A stretch of 64,000 nt of DNA. It comes from Cepaea nemoralis. Taxonomy: Eukaryota; Mollusca; Gastropoda; Stylommatophora; Helicidae. Made by a program: the position numbers and the translations under genes. The stretch is taken from NCBI GenBank assembly GCA_014155875.1, contig JACEFZ010017671.1, positions 1,179,001 through 1,243,000 of the forward strand, written 5' to 3'. Below the pieces are notes generated by a model that saw only the letters and a list, made by a program, of their open reading frames with translations, was not told where the DNA came from and did not search any database. Below are positions 33,921 to 45,115 of the stretch, one piece after another; position 1 is the stretch's first letter; each line of letters starts with the position of its first letter.

Positions 33921-36240
33921 ATCAATCAATCAATCATGTGCCATGCCGGAAAGCGTAGGCGGTCATGACTCGCCATTTCACTCGATCACCAGTGTCGTGG
34001 ATCAGCACAGTGTTCCTGTCTCGTCCATGCCATGTGGCCAAGCCATCCAGGTATTTTCCTCTCGGTCTTCCTCTTGGTCTGTTCCCTTCGATCTTGCCAG
34101 TTGTCACCAAGTTCTCCAATCCATTTCTTCTCATAACATGTCCAAAAAATGTTGACTGTCTACGTCTAATTTCTCTAATCAGTTTACGATGTTCATTTGT
34201 CACCTGTAGTACTTGGTCATTGGTTTTTCTGTCTGTCCATGGTACTCTTTGCATTTTCATCAGAAACCACATTTCTGCAGCCATCAGATGTTTTTCAGCT
34301 TGACTGCTCATTGTCCAAGTTTCACATCCATACAAAAGAACAGGCTCTATGTATCCCCTCAACACTCTTTTTCTCGTTTCAAATGACATCTTTTTATTGG
34401 TCAGAATGTTTTTCATCTTGCTAAAGGCTACTTTCGCCATGGCGATTCTTCTTCTAATCTCTTCAAGGCATCTCCCATCAGATGTTATGACTGTTCCAAG
34501 ATAATTGTACCGATTCACTTGTTGAAGAATATTTCCATTTACTTGTATATTACATTGTGGCACTGCTTTCTTCCTAGTGACGACTATAACCTGAGTCTTT
34601 TTACAATTTAATTCTAACCCCAGTTGCTCACTGTGTACAACAACCGCATCTACTAATTGTTGCAGGTCCTGCGCATTGTCTGCAATTAATACTGTATCAT
34701 CTGCGTATCTAATATTATTGATATTTTGTCCTCCAATGCTGATTCCATTTATATCCTCTACATTTCTGAAAATATTTTCACTGTATAGGGAAAAAAGATC
34801 TGGAGACATCACACATCCCTGCCTAACACCTCTCTTAATTGGCTGATACTGTCCCACTTCATTATCAATCCTTACTGCAGCTTGTTGTTTCCAATATATG
34901 TTTTTTATAAGTCTAATGTCTTTCCCATCAATTTGTAGATCTGCAAGCATATCCACCATGTTGACATGTCTAACTCTATCAAAAGCCTTTGTATAGTCAA
35001 TAAAGCAAAGATGTATATCCTTGTTTATTTCTATAGCACGTTCAATAACTGTTCGCAGCATATACACAGCATTTACTGTACCCTTTCCTTCTACAAACCC
35101 ACATTGTTCTTCCCCTATTTCAGGTTGCATCTTCTTCCTCACTCTTTGCATGATAATTCTTAGCAAAATCTTTGTGATGTGACTCATTATACTAATTGTT
35201 CTATGTTGATCACATTCCAAGGTTCCTGATTTCTTTGGGATTGCAATAAATACAGAGTTACATAATTCAGGAGGTATATCTCCAGTATCATATAATGTGT
35301 TCAGCAGTCTGGTGACTTGCTCTAGTCCAAATTCTTCTAAAGCTTTAATCATTTCTGTTGTGATGTTATCTGCACTGGGGGCCTTGCCAGCTTTCATATG
35401 CTTAAGAACATTTCGAACCTCCATCTCCAAAATTGGCGGTCCTTTATTATTAAATCTAATATCATACTGTTCGTCTCTGTTATCATCATAAAGGTGTTTC
35501 ACATAATCTGTCCATACCTGTAGAATCTGGTCTTTTTCTATTATGATTTTGCCATCTTTAGTTTTTAGACACCCTGTTGATGTACTTGTTCTTTTATTAG
35601 TAAGTTCCTGAATTCTTTTGTGCACTAATTTGGTATTTTGACTGTTGTGTTGGTTTTCAATTTCTAAGCACTTCTCCTCAAGCCACGCTTCTTTTGCCTC
35701 CTTACATAATATTCTGACTTGTCTGTGAATTTCTTCATATTTGACAGAATTATTTTTGTTGAGTCTTCTTGTTTCCATGAGGTGTAAAATTTCTTCAGTC
35801 ATCCATTTCTTGCGACCCACCTTCTTTAATTTTGGAATAGTTGTTTCTGCAGCCACATTGATTGAATTCTTCAACGTTTCCCATTGATCATCCACATCCT
35901 GGAATAGGATCTCTAGATCAGACAATATTTCAAATCTGTTCTGTACTTCTATGTTGAATTTGTTTTGTATTTCCTTGTCATTACTCAATGTACACAAATC
36001 ATATTTAGTGTTTCCTGTTATATACTTGACTTTCTTTAACTTTATCCTCAATGCTCCTGTAAGAAGTCTGTGGTCACTATAACAATCAGGACTGGGAACT
36101 GTTTTTGCTACTGTTAGCGCGTTTCTAAATTTTCTGCTAATCAGAATGTAGTCAATCTGGTTTCTAATCCTGCTATGAGGACTCCTCCATGTCCATAATC
36201 TTCTAGGGTGTTGCTTAAACCAGGTGTTTCCTACAATCAT
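33921..36240 (-). CDS. RTE-type LINE ORF2: end of endonuclease, RT, C-terminus
   Basis: The longest uninterrupted retroelement frame on this strand (768 codons, stop at 33934). It starts within the endonuclease: MIVGNTWF, then RSRIRNQIDYILIS and DCYSDHRLL blocks, the end of the exonuclease-endonuclease-phosphatase fold. A lysine-rich linker follows, then RT: KAPSADNITTEM (about residues 280-291), AIPKKSG, EEQCGFVEGKGTVNA, HLCFIDYTKAFDRV, RGVRQGCVMSPDLF and the catalytic YADD at 34696-34707. After RT come YLGTVITSDG, LLYGCETWT, FGHVMRRNG and the RGRPRGKYLDG tail. The 3' tail is (ATTG)n, seen as CAATCAATCAATCA at 33921-33934. All RT motifs are intact; the N-terminal endonuclease lies upstream in other frames (36291-36790). 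BovB/RTE-like by motif resemblance. Confidence 0.92.
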
Positions 36241-36790
36241 TTCCTGTTCTTTTGCCCACTCTACGAGTCTTATCCTCTTTCATTTCTCTCTCATAATCCA
36301 TAGTTTCCTACTGTGTATCTATCCCCTTGATTTCCTACTTTTGCATTGAAGTCCCCTATTATGATGTTTATTTCTGAATTTTTACATTTCTTTAAGGCAG
36401 GCTCTATGTCATTATAAAATTCGTCTACACTATCTTCACTGGATTCTCCTGTTGGGGCATATACTTGAATAAAATTTATGCTAAAAGGTCTGCCACTTAA
36501 TTTAACTAGTAGAACTCTGTCCGACACGGCCCAATATCCTTGAACAGATTTTGATGTTTTCCGGTCCAAAATAATTGCCACTCCCCTATGACGATCTTCA
36601 CCTCCAGAATAAATAATCTTGAAATCTTCATCTATCTTGATTCCTGCTCCTGTCCATCTAGTTTCGCACATACCTAAAATAATAATTTTTTTCCCTTTCA
36701 ATTTCTTGTTTTATGTTCTCTAATTTTCGTCGTCGTTTAACGTCCTACCGTTCCATGTTGCTAATTTTAACGTCTCTGTCCTTGTCTTGC
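36241..36790 (-). pseudogene. RTE-type LINE endonuclease N-terminal half
   Basis: Upstream part of the same LINE. The start (TLKLATWN-like, near 36770-36745) is followed by a frameshift near 36720. An open stretch then runs 36701-36291 with GMCETRWTGAG (catalytic Glu), GVAIILDRK, FIQVYAPTGESSED and IIIGDFNAKVGNQGD near 36340-36320 (the DFN active-site block). A stop and a shift near 36290-36260 separate it from the 768-codon frame. Only two or three small lesions distinguish this copy from an intact element, so it is one of the youngest LINEs here. Confidence 0.88.
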
Positions 36791-36814
36791 GATGATCGGT
36801 CTTTAAGCGAATTA

Positions 36815-36905
36815 TGATGTACTAGGCACTTTTAAAGAGGTAGTTTGCCGTTGCTTTCCTCTATGGCTGTGACCGTACTGGTCGGAGACCGCAGCCATTG
36901 ACTAA
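36815..36905 (-). repeat. SINE-body-like segment upstream of the RTE LINE
   Basis: ATGTACTAGGCA and GTAGTTTGCCGTTGCTTTC at about 36818-36860 closely match the SINE at 23225-23285 in the same order and spacing. This is either a SINE fragment or a leader sequence shared between the RTE LINE and the SINE family. Confidence 0.55.
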
Positions 36906-37174
36906 AGAAGAGCTCCTCTGCCTGCCGTCGTGAAACTCGAGACCATGACCAACAAATATCTGTCGGCTGCCCTCAAAATTTCATCCACCACCTGCCTTCC
37001 GTGGCTTCTTTTGAAAACTTCAAATAAAAGAAGATAAAATAGCATCACATAATCCACAGGAAAACACCATTCACAGGAAATCCATAGGAAATCACACGAA
37101 ATCCAAAATACACGGTAACATTGACCCGTCGGCTGGGCAACCTACCGACTGGGGGTCTTTCGTTACAATCGGCA
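36906..37174. other. Unassigned spacer
   Basis: No coding motif. Could be the 5'UTR of the RTE LINE or flanking DNA; the 5' end and a target duplication could not be found. Confidence 0.35.
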
Positions 37175-37290
37175 ACTTACGGGTCGCTCAGAAAGCACTG
37201 GCAAACTACTGAGTGTAATCTTGCCAAGAAATCAACAATCAGCTGAAAGATGCTGATGTTGACAGCAATGTCATGTAAAGGATATGAGAA
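37175..37290 (+). repeat. SINE copy, body and 3' end
   Basis: GGGTCGCTCAGAAAGCACTGG, CAAACTACTGAGTGTAATC, TTGCCAAGAAATC and TGATGTTGACAGCAATGTC follow one another as in the SINE at 23169-23372 (there on the minus strand) and at 44680-44775. The tail is A-rich (AAAATTAAAACAAAAACACAAG). No tRNA head is recognisable at the 5' side. Confidence 0.75.
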
Positions 37291-37607
37291 AATTAAAACA
37301 AAAACACAAGTATAATCCATGCCACAAGAACCCTGTGCCATATAACACAAATAATACCAAAGAACTACATGGCAATGACGTCTTGGTTTCATCATGACGT
37401 CCTTATCTCATCATGGTTTCCTTGTCTTATCATGACGTCTTTATCTCAGCAAGATATCTTTATCTCATCATGACGTCCCTGTGTCGATCACAAATATATG
37501 TTGAACCATGTGCAGATATCAGTCACACTCCATTAGATGTTTGATTAAATTCCATTACTAGAGAAGAGGATTTGGTTATTCCACTTCTGAGTGGCATCAA
37601 CCTCCTT
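37291..37607. other. Spacer with TCATGACGTC repeats
   Basis: Short imperfect repeats of ATCATGACGTCCTTATCTC occur about five times between 37374 and 37475 (unit near 24 bp). Otherwise nothing recognised. Confidence 0.6.
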
Positions 37608-37709
37608 TCTTCTTCTTCTTCTTCTTCTTCTTCTTCTTCTTCTTCTTCTTCTTCTTCTTCTTCTTCTTCTTCTTCTTCTTCTTCTTCTTCTTCTTCTTCT
37701 TCTTCTTCT
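37608..37709 (+). repeat. (TTC)n microsatellite
   Basis: About 34 near-perfect TTC units. The 5' edge of the truncated LINE ORF1 begins directly at its end. Poly-Leu and poly-Arg frames are artefacts. Confidence 0.98.
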
Positions 37710-37711
37710 AC

Positions 37712-39233
37712 TAAAGGCGCTCATTGTCACTGTTTCAACCAACATTGAAGCAAACAACAAGATAAGCAGTGATTACAATGCGCTCAAGACAGAAGTCGCA
37801 CTCCTGCGAGATGAAAATTTGCTGCTGAGAAATACAGCTCAAATCTTACAGAATGTGTCCTCTACCGACCAAACTGAAGAAGCATGTAATTCCCAAGCAA
37901 CCGCTTCATCCTTGGGACATCTTGGGGAAGCTCAATCCCACCCAGAACAGATAACCACTATGAAAACACCTCAACGCTCAGAGGAAGATAAACAACAACA
38001 AACACCTCAATGCGCAGACGAAGATAAACAACAACAAGCAGTCTACCCCATTGACTTCAAAATAAGCAATAGGTTCGAAGTACTTCAAGAAAAGTCACCA
38101 GAAAACGTACAGTGCTTTAACATGCTGCCAACGGGCAAGACAAGCCTACAAGATACATCAGGAGAACCACATGGAGACATAAAGACTGCTGATAATCGGA
38201 AATGGATGAAACAACGGGCGAGACGTGCTGACAACCAACATGTACAGACAGGACGACCTGACTGTACACATATTATACTAGGCGATTCCTTAATGAAAGG
38301 TTTATACAGCGACCGGATGGCCACTTCAGACAAAGACATTGTTTCAATAATTCCACTGCCTGGGGCTGGTGTAGACCGGCTAACAGACAAGATTAGCAGG
38401 TTGGCTGTTAATGATAGCGTTAGAAGGGCAAGCGTACATATTGGTATCACCGACACCATGAACAACCAACAAATCACATGATCTCAACTGCTGGCACTCT
38501 TGAACGGATTACGTCACACTTTTCCTAACTCATCCATTTTCTACTCCTCCATCATATCACCGAGTTATGGACACCAGCGCCGTCTAGCTGACATAAATAA
38601 CAACATTTTGCCGAAGTTCTGTTCTCAAAACGAAATACAATTCATCAACAACACAGCATCATTTACTTCACAGGCTGGTGCACCAAAAAGGAGTCTTTAT
38701 AAGGATCAAATACATTTGTCTACATTGGGCACCAGTTTGCTCGCCAAGAATATCAAATATCCAGAACGGACACACCATACATCCAATACGGGATCGCGCC
38801 GGACACTTTTAGCAACTCCTGAAACTCAAGCCAGACGACATACTCCCGTCACATCAAGTAAAAATAGGCCAGAAGTGTGCAGACCACTCATAACCACTGC
38901 ACCTGAAATCCAAGCCAGACGTGACACTACCACCACACCAAGTTCGTTAAATACGTCGTCTTTCACACAGGAAGGTAATAATTACGAAGATATTTTTCCT
39001 ATTTTCCCAGAAAGGAACCAACTCTCAGCAACAACGACATGCCACAACAACCTCCCGTTAGCCACCAACCAGAGGCTCTAGTTGGTAGTCATTACATACC
39101 CATGAGACATCATCAGTACACATTTCATTGTAACCCAGAATGGTTGCACCTCACACGGTATAGCCCAGCTACACTTCGTCAAGTACTTATAATGTCGCTA
39201 TACCAACAACCTACACAACTTGGTATTTACTAG
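37712..39233 (+). pseudogene. CR1/L2-type LINE ORF1 with SGNH esterase domain, copy A
   Basis: Homologous to the second half of the intact ORF1 at 58928-61183, starting at the coiled coil (KALIVTVSTNIEANNK). The esterase-like domain keeps the nucleophile block G-D-S-L at 38281-38292, the LPGAGVDRL block near 38355-38385 and the D-x-x-H block at 38704-38715, but the G-x-N-D block reads G-I-T-D at 38443-38454. An in-frame TGA at 38479-38481 and a frameshift near 39040-39080 break it. ORF1 proteins of CR1/L2-group LINEs often bear such lipolytic-fold domains, thought to act with the RNA particle. The 5' half is missing and replaced by (TTC)n. Confidence 0.85.
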
Positions 39234-39614
39234 CAACTTAGCACAAAGCTACACCGGATCTCGGTACAAGAAAGAGCCTCTCCTAGAACGTTTATCTGCA
39301 TATTTGGTTATTACTTGATCTAGTAACGTATTAGGTTATAAGTAACTACAAACATTGACTTGTTTTGACTTTATATTAATTGATAGTACTTAGCTGTATA
39401 GCTTTTATAATACTTTTAATTGTGTTTTTACTGTGAGTGAGGGGGTCTTCACTGCTCTTCCTTACGGATCTGTGTACGTATTTTTATATATTGACAGAGA
39501 TATTACTGATTCTCTGTACTTTAGAGTGTGTATTGTAATAAGGGACGTAAGTTGTATTCACTTTGTGTGTGTATGTGTGTTTTGCTTTTAAACTGGTGAT
39601 TACGCATTGTTGAA
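39234..39614 (+). other. Inter-ORF spacer of LINE copy A
   Basis: AT-rich DNA between ORF1 and ORF2, resembling the corresponding spacer 61184-61698 of copy B (shared CAGCACAAAGC, CACCGG and CTGAGTGAGGG...GTCTTCACT blocks). It contains a short TGTGTG tract near 39564-39581. Confidence 0.75.
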
Positions 39615-41010
39615 ATGTCTAATAAGTACGAACACTGGCTCAGGAATAATGAGCTCAGAATCGGGCATGTAAACATATGCCATCTATTAGGGGAGCTGCC
39701 CGAACTATCACTTATATTTAATCAAAATTTTCACATGTTCGGCGTTAGCGAATGTCGATTAAATGGTAACACCTCAGATGATGACATCGTTATCAGAGGT
39801 TTTAAAACCGTTAGAAGAGATCCCTATCAGAAACAAGAGACGGGTATTGCAGTTTATATTTCCAACTCGCTTAACGCCCACCGCAGGCTAGATTTTGAAA
39901 GCTGCGAGATTGAGTATGTATGGCTTGAGGTTAAACTTCAAAATCGCATACCGCTAGTAGTTGGCTATCTTTATCGAAACCCCAGTGCAGGAAATATCTG
40001 GTATGAAAAATTCACCACTATGATGGATGTAGTCTTTAGTAATGCTAGGGAAATAATATTGCTAGGTGACTTCAACATAGACACTAACAAATCAAACAAA
40101 ACATGAGAAAACATAATAGAGTTATATAACTTCCAACAGTTAGTTAAACAAGCCACTAGAATAACTAAATAATCTGCAACACTTATAGATCATATTTATA
40201 CAACGTGTGCTGACAACATCACAGAATGTACTGTACTTATTAATGCAATGAGCGATCAGTACCCAGTATGTTGCACGTGGTCGAAAAGAGGCACCAAAAC
40301 CCCAAAACACAAACATATAAGTATAAAATATAGAAATTACAAATATTTGACTCGAGACGTCTTCTTACAAGATTTGCTCAACTCATCTCTGGACTATGTC
40401 TACCAGCTTCCTGATCCAGACGATGCTCTGGACCACTAGCTAAAAACCTTTCTAAGTATATTTGATAAGCATGTTCCATTTAAAGGAGTTTCGTGTTAAA
40501 CATCACACAAAGCCCCCGTGGATCACACAGGAGGTAGTTGAACTTATGAGAGACCGGGACAGGGCACATAAAAATAGAGATCTATGTACCGTAGTCTGAG
40601 AAACAAAGTTCAATATGTTATTCGGAAGGAAAAGAAAAACTATGTTAAGAACTTAATAATAGATAAAACCAACACGAAAGATATATGGAAAGCAATTAAT
40701 ACCTTGACAAACAAACACAAATCATCACAATCATTACCTTCAAATCAGGTTACATGTGATCAATTCAGTAGATACTTTCAGTCCGACATAAACCAACTGA
40801 AGGCTGCAATACCAGATGCGCCTCATGACATATCTTTATTATCATCATTCTGTGAGAACAAATGCTATGGAGACATTCCCTCCAACATACCGCTAATGAC
40901 TACCACTGAAGTATTTACTCATCTCAGTAATCTAAAAAACAATAACTCATCAGGACTAGATGGAATCAGTAATCGGATCCTTCGCCATGCTGCACCGGCG
41001 ATCTGCGATC
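39615..41010 (+). pseudogene. CR1/L2-type LINE ORF2, endonuclease and linker, copy A
   Basis: Begins MSNKYEHW and encodes the endonuclease: GHVNICHL, FGVSECRLNG (catalytic Glu), QETGIAVYISN, YLYRNPSAGN and LLGDFNIDTN (DFN block near 40066). Stops near 40105 and 40170 and frameshifts near 40485 and 40580 follow. SDQYPVCCTW near 40252 and the linker KPPWITQEVVELMRDRD near 40515 are present, then RT begins with NNNSSGLDGISNRILRHAAP near 40937-40995. The RT is cut at about 41005, where opposite-strand LINE sequence starts. The same region in copy B is 61699-63050. Confidence 0.88.
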
Positions 41011-42180
41011 CAATAGTCATTTGCACACTTCCTGGCAGCCTTTTGTACATCCTTCCTCGCTTGCTTAAGCTCACTCAGAGTGTAACGCGTTGGTCTTTCC
41101 TTGTTTCTTAAGAGAGCTATCTTCTTTTTATCAATCAAGGGTTGCAGTATCTGGCTGTTTGCCGCAAACCAGTCCTGCCTCTTATGATCCACAGTGCCGT
41201 AAACCCCTACCGCTGTTTTATAAATAGTTTCCTTAAGTTTACTCCATTTATCATTTACTATACAATTTTCTGATGTATCATTGAAAGCGTCTTCAAGTTG
41301 CTGTTGAAATTCAAAGCACTTTTCAGGATCATGAGTGTTAATAATATTAATCCTGGGGCTAGATTTGTGTTTAGCTGTGTAGATTTTCTTTGGTCTCAGT
41401 CTATACCTTGCAACAACCAAAGAATTATCTGTATCACAGTCAGCACTGTGGTAACTTCGAGTTAATGATGTATAGTTCAGATGTTGTCTCCGTGTGATAA
41501 TGAAGTCCAGCTGATGCCAATGGCCGGATCTTGGATGTTTCCATGTGACCTTATGCAGCTCTTTTGTTTTAAAAAAGGAGTTTGTAATACATAGGTCATT
41601 TCTAGTGCAATGCTCCATCATCATTCCAATGCCCATTATCATTCATGCGACCGATGTTGTATTTTCCAAGGCACACTGGCCATGAACTCGAGTCCTTGCC
41701 CACACGAGCATTGAAATCACCGAGCATATAAATGTAGTCGGATTTTGGAACTGCCTTGATCACAGAGTCTAGCTGCTCATAGAATGTATCCTTCACATCA
41801 TCAGAGGAAGCGAGTGTCGGTGCATATGCAGTGATAATGGTGGCAAATCTACAAGAGGTTGCCAAGCGCAGGGATAATAATCTTTCATTACCTCCAGCTG
41901 GAATATCAATCATTCCCAGTAGCGAATTCTTCACTGAAAAGCCCACACCATGTTGCCTTTTTTCTGCCTGCCCTCTTCCATTCCAAAAAAAGGTGTAATT
42001 GTTTTCCCTGAGGGACCCTTCCTCAGCGAGGCGAGTCTCCTGCAGGCCAGCAATATCAATGTTAAGACGACTGAGTTCAGCATCAATCTCAGCCGTTTTT
42101 CTCACATCGTCAATATTTGTCAAGTCAGTGGAAAATCCTGGACACATGGTTCTTACGTTCCAGGTTGCAAGTCGTAGCTT
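41011..42180 (-). pseudogene. RTE-like LINE endonuclease, second copy, 3'-truncated
   Basis: Same family as 21018-23966. The minus strand encodes the endonuclease from NVRTMCPGFSTDL near 42150: LQETRLAEEGSLRE, an open frame with LGDFNARVGKDSSSW near 41735, NSFFKTKELHKVTWKHPRSGHW near 41560, SADCDTDNSLVVAR near 41450, then a linker to KCANDYWI near 41010. The frame is open across 42147-41602 and, after an overlap/shift, to 40956, so it is better preserved than the first copy. RT is missing: the sequence passes directly into the opposite-strand LINE at 41005. The uninterrupted KTKELHKV site is the empty site for the SINE at 23169-23372. Confidence 0.88.
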
Positions 42181-42870
42181 GAGGTTTATATTATTCTTTT
42201 TATTAGTACCTGGTGCATTGGTTTTACAGCCTGCGATTCAGATTTTGTCCTAGCCCCAAGCACTCATTGAAGCAGGCAGGCTGTGGCGGATCAGCACCCA
42301 ATTGGCCGGGGGCTGCCCAGCTTGAGGCGGGCGGTAGCTGATCAGGGACACCTGTAGGTGTCTCCTACCGTCAGAGGCAACGCGTGGCGCCCCATGTCTA
42401 CGCCAACTGACAAGGACTTATAACCCGTAACAGTTGCCTCTCGCTTTGATTCCGAGACCGGTTAAGACCAGGGATGGGCTAAAATAAAGAAACCATGTGT
42501 TGTCCATGCAGCATGATCCCTCTCTCGGCCTGCCTAGTTCACTCCAGAGGAAAGTTAACACCTATACATCTGGAACAAGACAAGCTGCAGAAGCTGCCGG
42601 ATCAGCAAAGCAATGCTCTAACTGTCCGCCTGTCGGAGCTTCGATCCTAGACCAGCTGCCAACCAAGGCTTAGGGTCTGGTCTGCCCTGCCATGACTATT
42701 TTGTCTTTGGGTTGCATTTCCTCGCACCAGGTTAAGGCTTGTACCCTCCCAATTGCGCTCTTCCGCCCGAAACCGTTGGCACAATGTGGGGTGTCGTGTT
42801 TGGTAAGCGCCGCCCAACATTCGGCGCTGACATAAAGCAGGTAGTACCGTCTACTGTCATACGGTAGCTC
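42181..42870 (-). other. Probable 5'UTR of the RTE-like LINE
   Basis: GC-richer, noncoding DNA immediately upstream (minus strand) of the endonuclease start. The other copy is truncated at about this boundary (23966), so the extent cannot be tested inside the window. A weak B-box-like CTTCGATCCTAG lies near 42640-42652. Confidence 0.4.
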
Positions 42871-42893
42871 AGTCATATCTGACTAAGACCTGA

Positions 42894-43132
42894 CTATAGA
42901 GACCTGTAGAGACCTGACTGTAGCTCGCCTGTGGTGATAATTAATATATCGTCCATATAACAACGGTAGAAGACGAAACTTTTAATGTCTGAGGATCTCT
43001 TTTCTTCTAAATGTGCCATGAAGATGCCCACTAGAATAGGACCAAGAGGACTCCCCGTGGCCACTCCGTCAATTTGACGGTATGACTTATTCAGAAAATT
43101 GACTTTTATATCAACAGTGCATAGTAATAGTA

Positions 43133-43136
<4 letters not shown>
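42894..43136 (-). pseudogene. Penelope-like element RT fragment
   Basis: Eighty codons open on the minus strand contain a SYRQIDGVATGSPLGPILVG block (about 43090-43030), an IFMAHLEE block and FYRCYMDDILIIT near 42975-42935, which are the RT palm motifs 4 and 5 of Penelope-like retroelements (usually DGVAMGSPLGP and YVDD). Both catalytic Asp of MDD remain. The upstream end abuts the (AT)n array and no GIY-YIG endonuclease or terminal repeat is recognisable, so this is a fragment. Confidence 0.85.
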
Positions 43137-43220
<84 letters not shown>

Positions 43221-43250
43221 AGAGAGAGAGAAAGAGAGAGAGAGAGAAAA
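43137..43250 (+). repeat. (AT)n followed by (AG)n microsatellites
   Basis: About 80 bp of AT to 43217, then AG-rich repeats at 43220-43248. Pure AT of this length can extrude a cruciform. Confidence 0.98.
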
Positions 43251-44569
43251 GGTGAAGGGATTATGACAGACGGGCAGGCTGGCTAGACCTGGCTAGACCT
43301 GGCCCTATTGGGTCCCATAACTCCAGCATCTGATGTAGTCCATCTCCCCTTATATTGACATGATATGTCTCCATCACGCCTGTTTTATGGAAATTAAGCA
43401 TCATTGTGCTCTCAAGACTCTATCGCCGAATATATCTGGGTGGCCCTCAGCAAGAAATGGCACCACCACCCAGCCTTGGCATCGTCTTTCTTCTCCGGGA
43501 TAAATGGAACATATTTATAACGTAACACCACATCATGTCTATACATTTATAGATAAACACATTATTAATTCTTTTTACACGAATACACATACAAAGAAAC
43601 TCATTCTCTTCTGAACATACAGACAAAGAGATTATAAGAGATAGTCCAGAAAAGTATCATCTATAAAAGAATACAAGTGATATTCTAGAAAAGTATCATG
43701 GTATTTCTTGGCCTAATCATTAGCTGGATGAATAGAGAAAGTGAAGTTAATCTCTTGTAAAATGTGTGAACTGAACAAGAAAGATATTTATTAGCTATTT
43801 ATCCAAGTCAAAGAATAAAATGACTTATATCTTCCGAAGATTACTCTAGATCTTTACAATGAAATATCTGCTATAAATTCGGATCCTTTCCATTTTATCT
43901 ACTAGCCTAAGTTTATTCACCATAATCTCCAGCTTACCAATGTCTTCAAGAATTTAAAAAAAAAACTACAACATCTGAATTGCACCACACTCCTTCGGTG
44001 ACGAAGCATCTTGGCCAATTGTGCCCAAATAATGGAGTTTCCTGCAGACTTTCCATCAGTCATCTAATCAACATAAATTATGTTAATGTGAATCCTTCTC
44101 CCAGCACCAATGGAATTTGCCCCTGAGCCGAGCCTTGATGCGTGAAAACTGATGTCATCCTGATGGGGTACGTATTGAAGTTCTGGTAATTTCGTCGGAA
44201 AAAGGGGAGGGGGTGTATTTTGCAGTTGCCCGCCCCAGTTCTTTGCAGATATAATTTATCCCCGTGTGGGCGAAGTGCATTTTATCTGTTGACAATCTTC
44301 AGTCGTCTCGGCGGCAATTATGTTTTAGTTTTAAAAAAAACAACAACACAGGAGTTGCCTGTTGTACCATTGTGAACAACTGAAGAGTCTTTCCTTCTTT
44401 ATTCGAATGTTGCTATGGACGAAAGACATCCAAAATATCACAAATACTCTTCGGATGCTGTATCAATAACAACATCAACACAACAAAATCAACAACAACC
44501 ACAATATCATTGACAGTTTCCACAGTAGCAGTATATTCTATAGCTTACTGTTACGTGCCGGCTCTGTGC
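43251..44569. other. Intergenic DNA, nothing recognised
   Basis: A short direct repeat (GGCTAGACCT) lies near 43281-43300. No coding family identified. Confidence 0.4.
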
Positions 44570-44790
44570 CGAAGGATTTACGGACGCAATGCGTAATCCC
44601 GCATACCACATTCGGAACACAGCTGCGGGCGATTTGCTAGCAGACCGCCTTGCGTTGGTTTTCCTAAAATGGTATGAATGCTGGTCTTTCGGAAAGCAAA
44701 GGCAAATTATAAAACGTAATCTTGCCAATAAATCACAGTTAAAAAATGTCGGGGTTGACTGCAACGTCCTGTGAAGAATATGCACATATC
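44570..44790 (+). mobile_element. SINE copy with diverged head
   Basis: Body motifs match the SINE at 23169-23372 in order: CTGGTCTTTCGGAAAGCAAAGG near 44680-44705, AATCTTGCCAATAAATCAC, GGGGTTGACTGCAACGTCCTG near 44752-44772. The 5' part (44570-44680) is related in having ...GCGTAATCCCGCATACCACATTCGGAACAC, a decayed tRNA-type B-box region. The minus-strand frame 44507-44839 just translates it. Confidence 0.7.
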
Positions 44791-44835
44791 TAACTGTTAC
44801 ATGTTTTATTAAAGTCACTCTTTTCTTTGGGATTT

Positions 44836-45115
44836 GCATTAGCTTAGTGACTAGACGCTTGCCTATCGCTAGGTGGTCGTGGGTTCGAATTCAAATCGAG
44901 GCACTGTTTATTTTAATTGACCTGTGCTTCCAGCTCGATCCAGCCTAAAATGAGAACCGGGAGATGTCTCTGGAAGTGCAAGCGGACGGTGTCATATTGA
45001 TCACGTCAACCCTGGATTCCGGTTCGTCTATAAGAAATATGGGCCTAGCACCATGTACCCAATACGCCTTAAGGCTTGTAAAATGGGCCTATACTTTCTT
45101 ACTCCGGTATTTTTC
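44836..45115 (+). mobile_element. Second tRNA-derived SINE type
   Basis: TAGCTTAGTGACTAG at 44840-44854 fits the polymerase III A box and GGTTCGAATTC at 44882-44892 fits the B box, about 30 bp apart as in tRNAs. The head is followed by a tRNA-unrelated body through about 45110 with CCTAGCACCATGTACCC and ATGGGCCTATAC blocks. No canonical cloverleaf can be closed, so this is a SINE and not a tRNA gene. Its body differs from the other SINE family in the window. Confidence 0.75.

Noticed and set aside
38085..38477. 130-codon frame antisense to LINE ORF1
   Set aside because: Shadow of the real coding strand, shown by homology of the plus strand to 58928-61183.
44836..44910. Functional tRNA gene
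   Set aside because: A and B boxes are present but acceptor and anticodon stems do not pair, and a SINE body follows.
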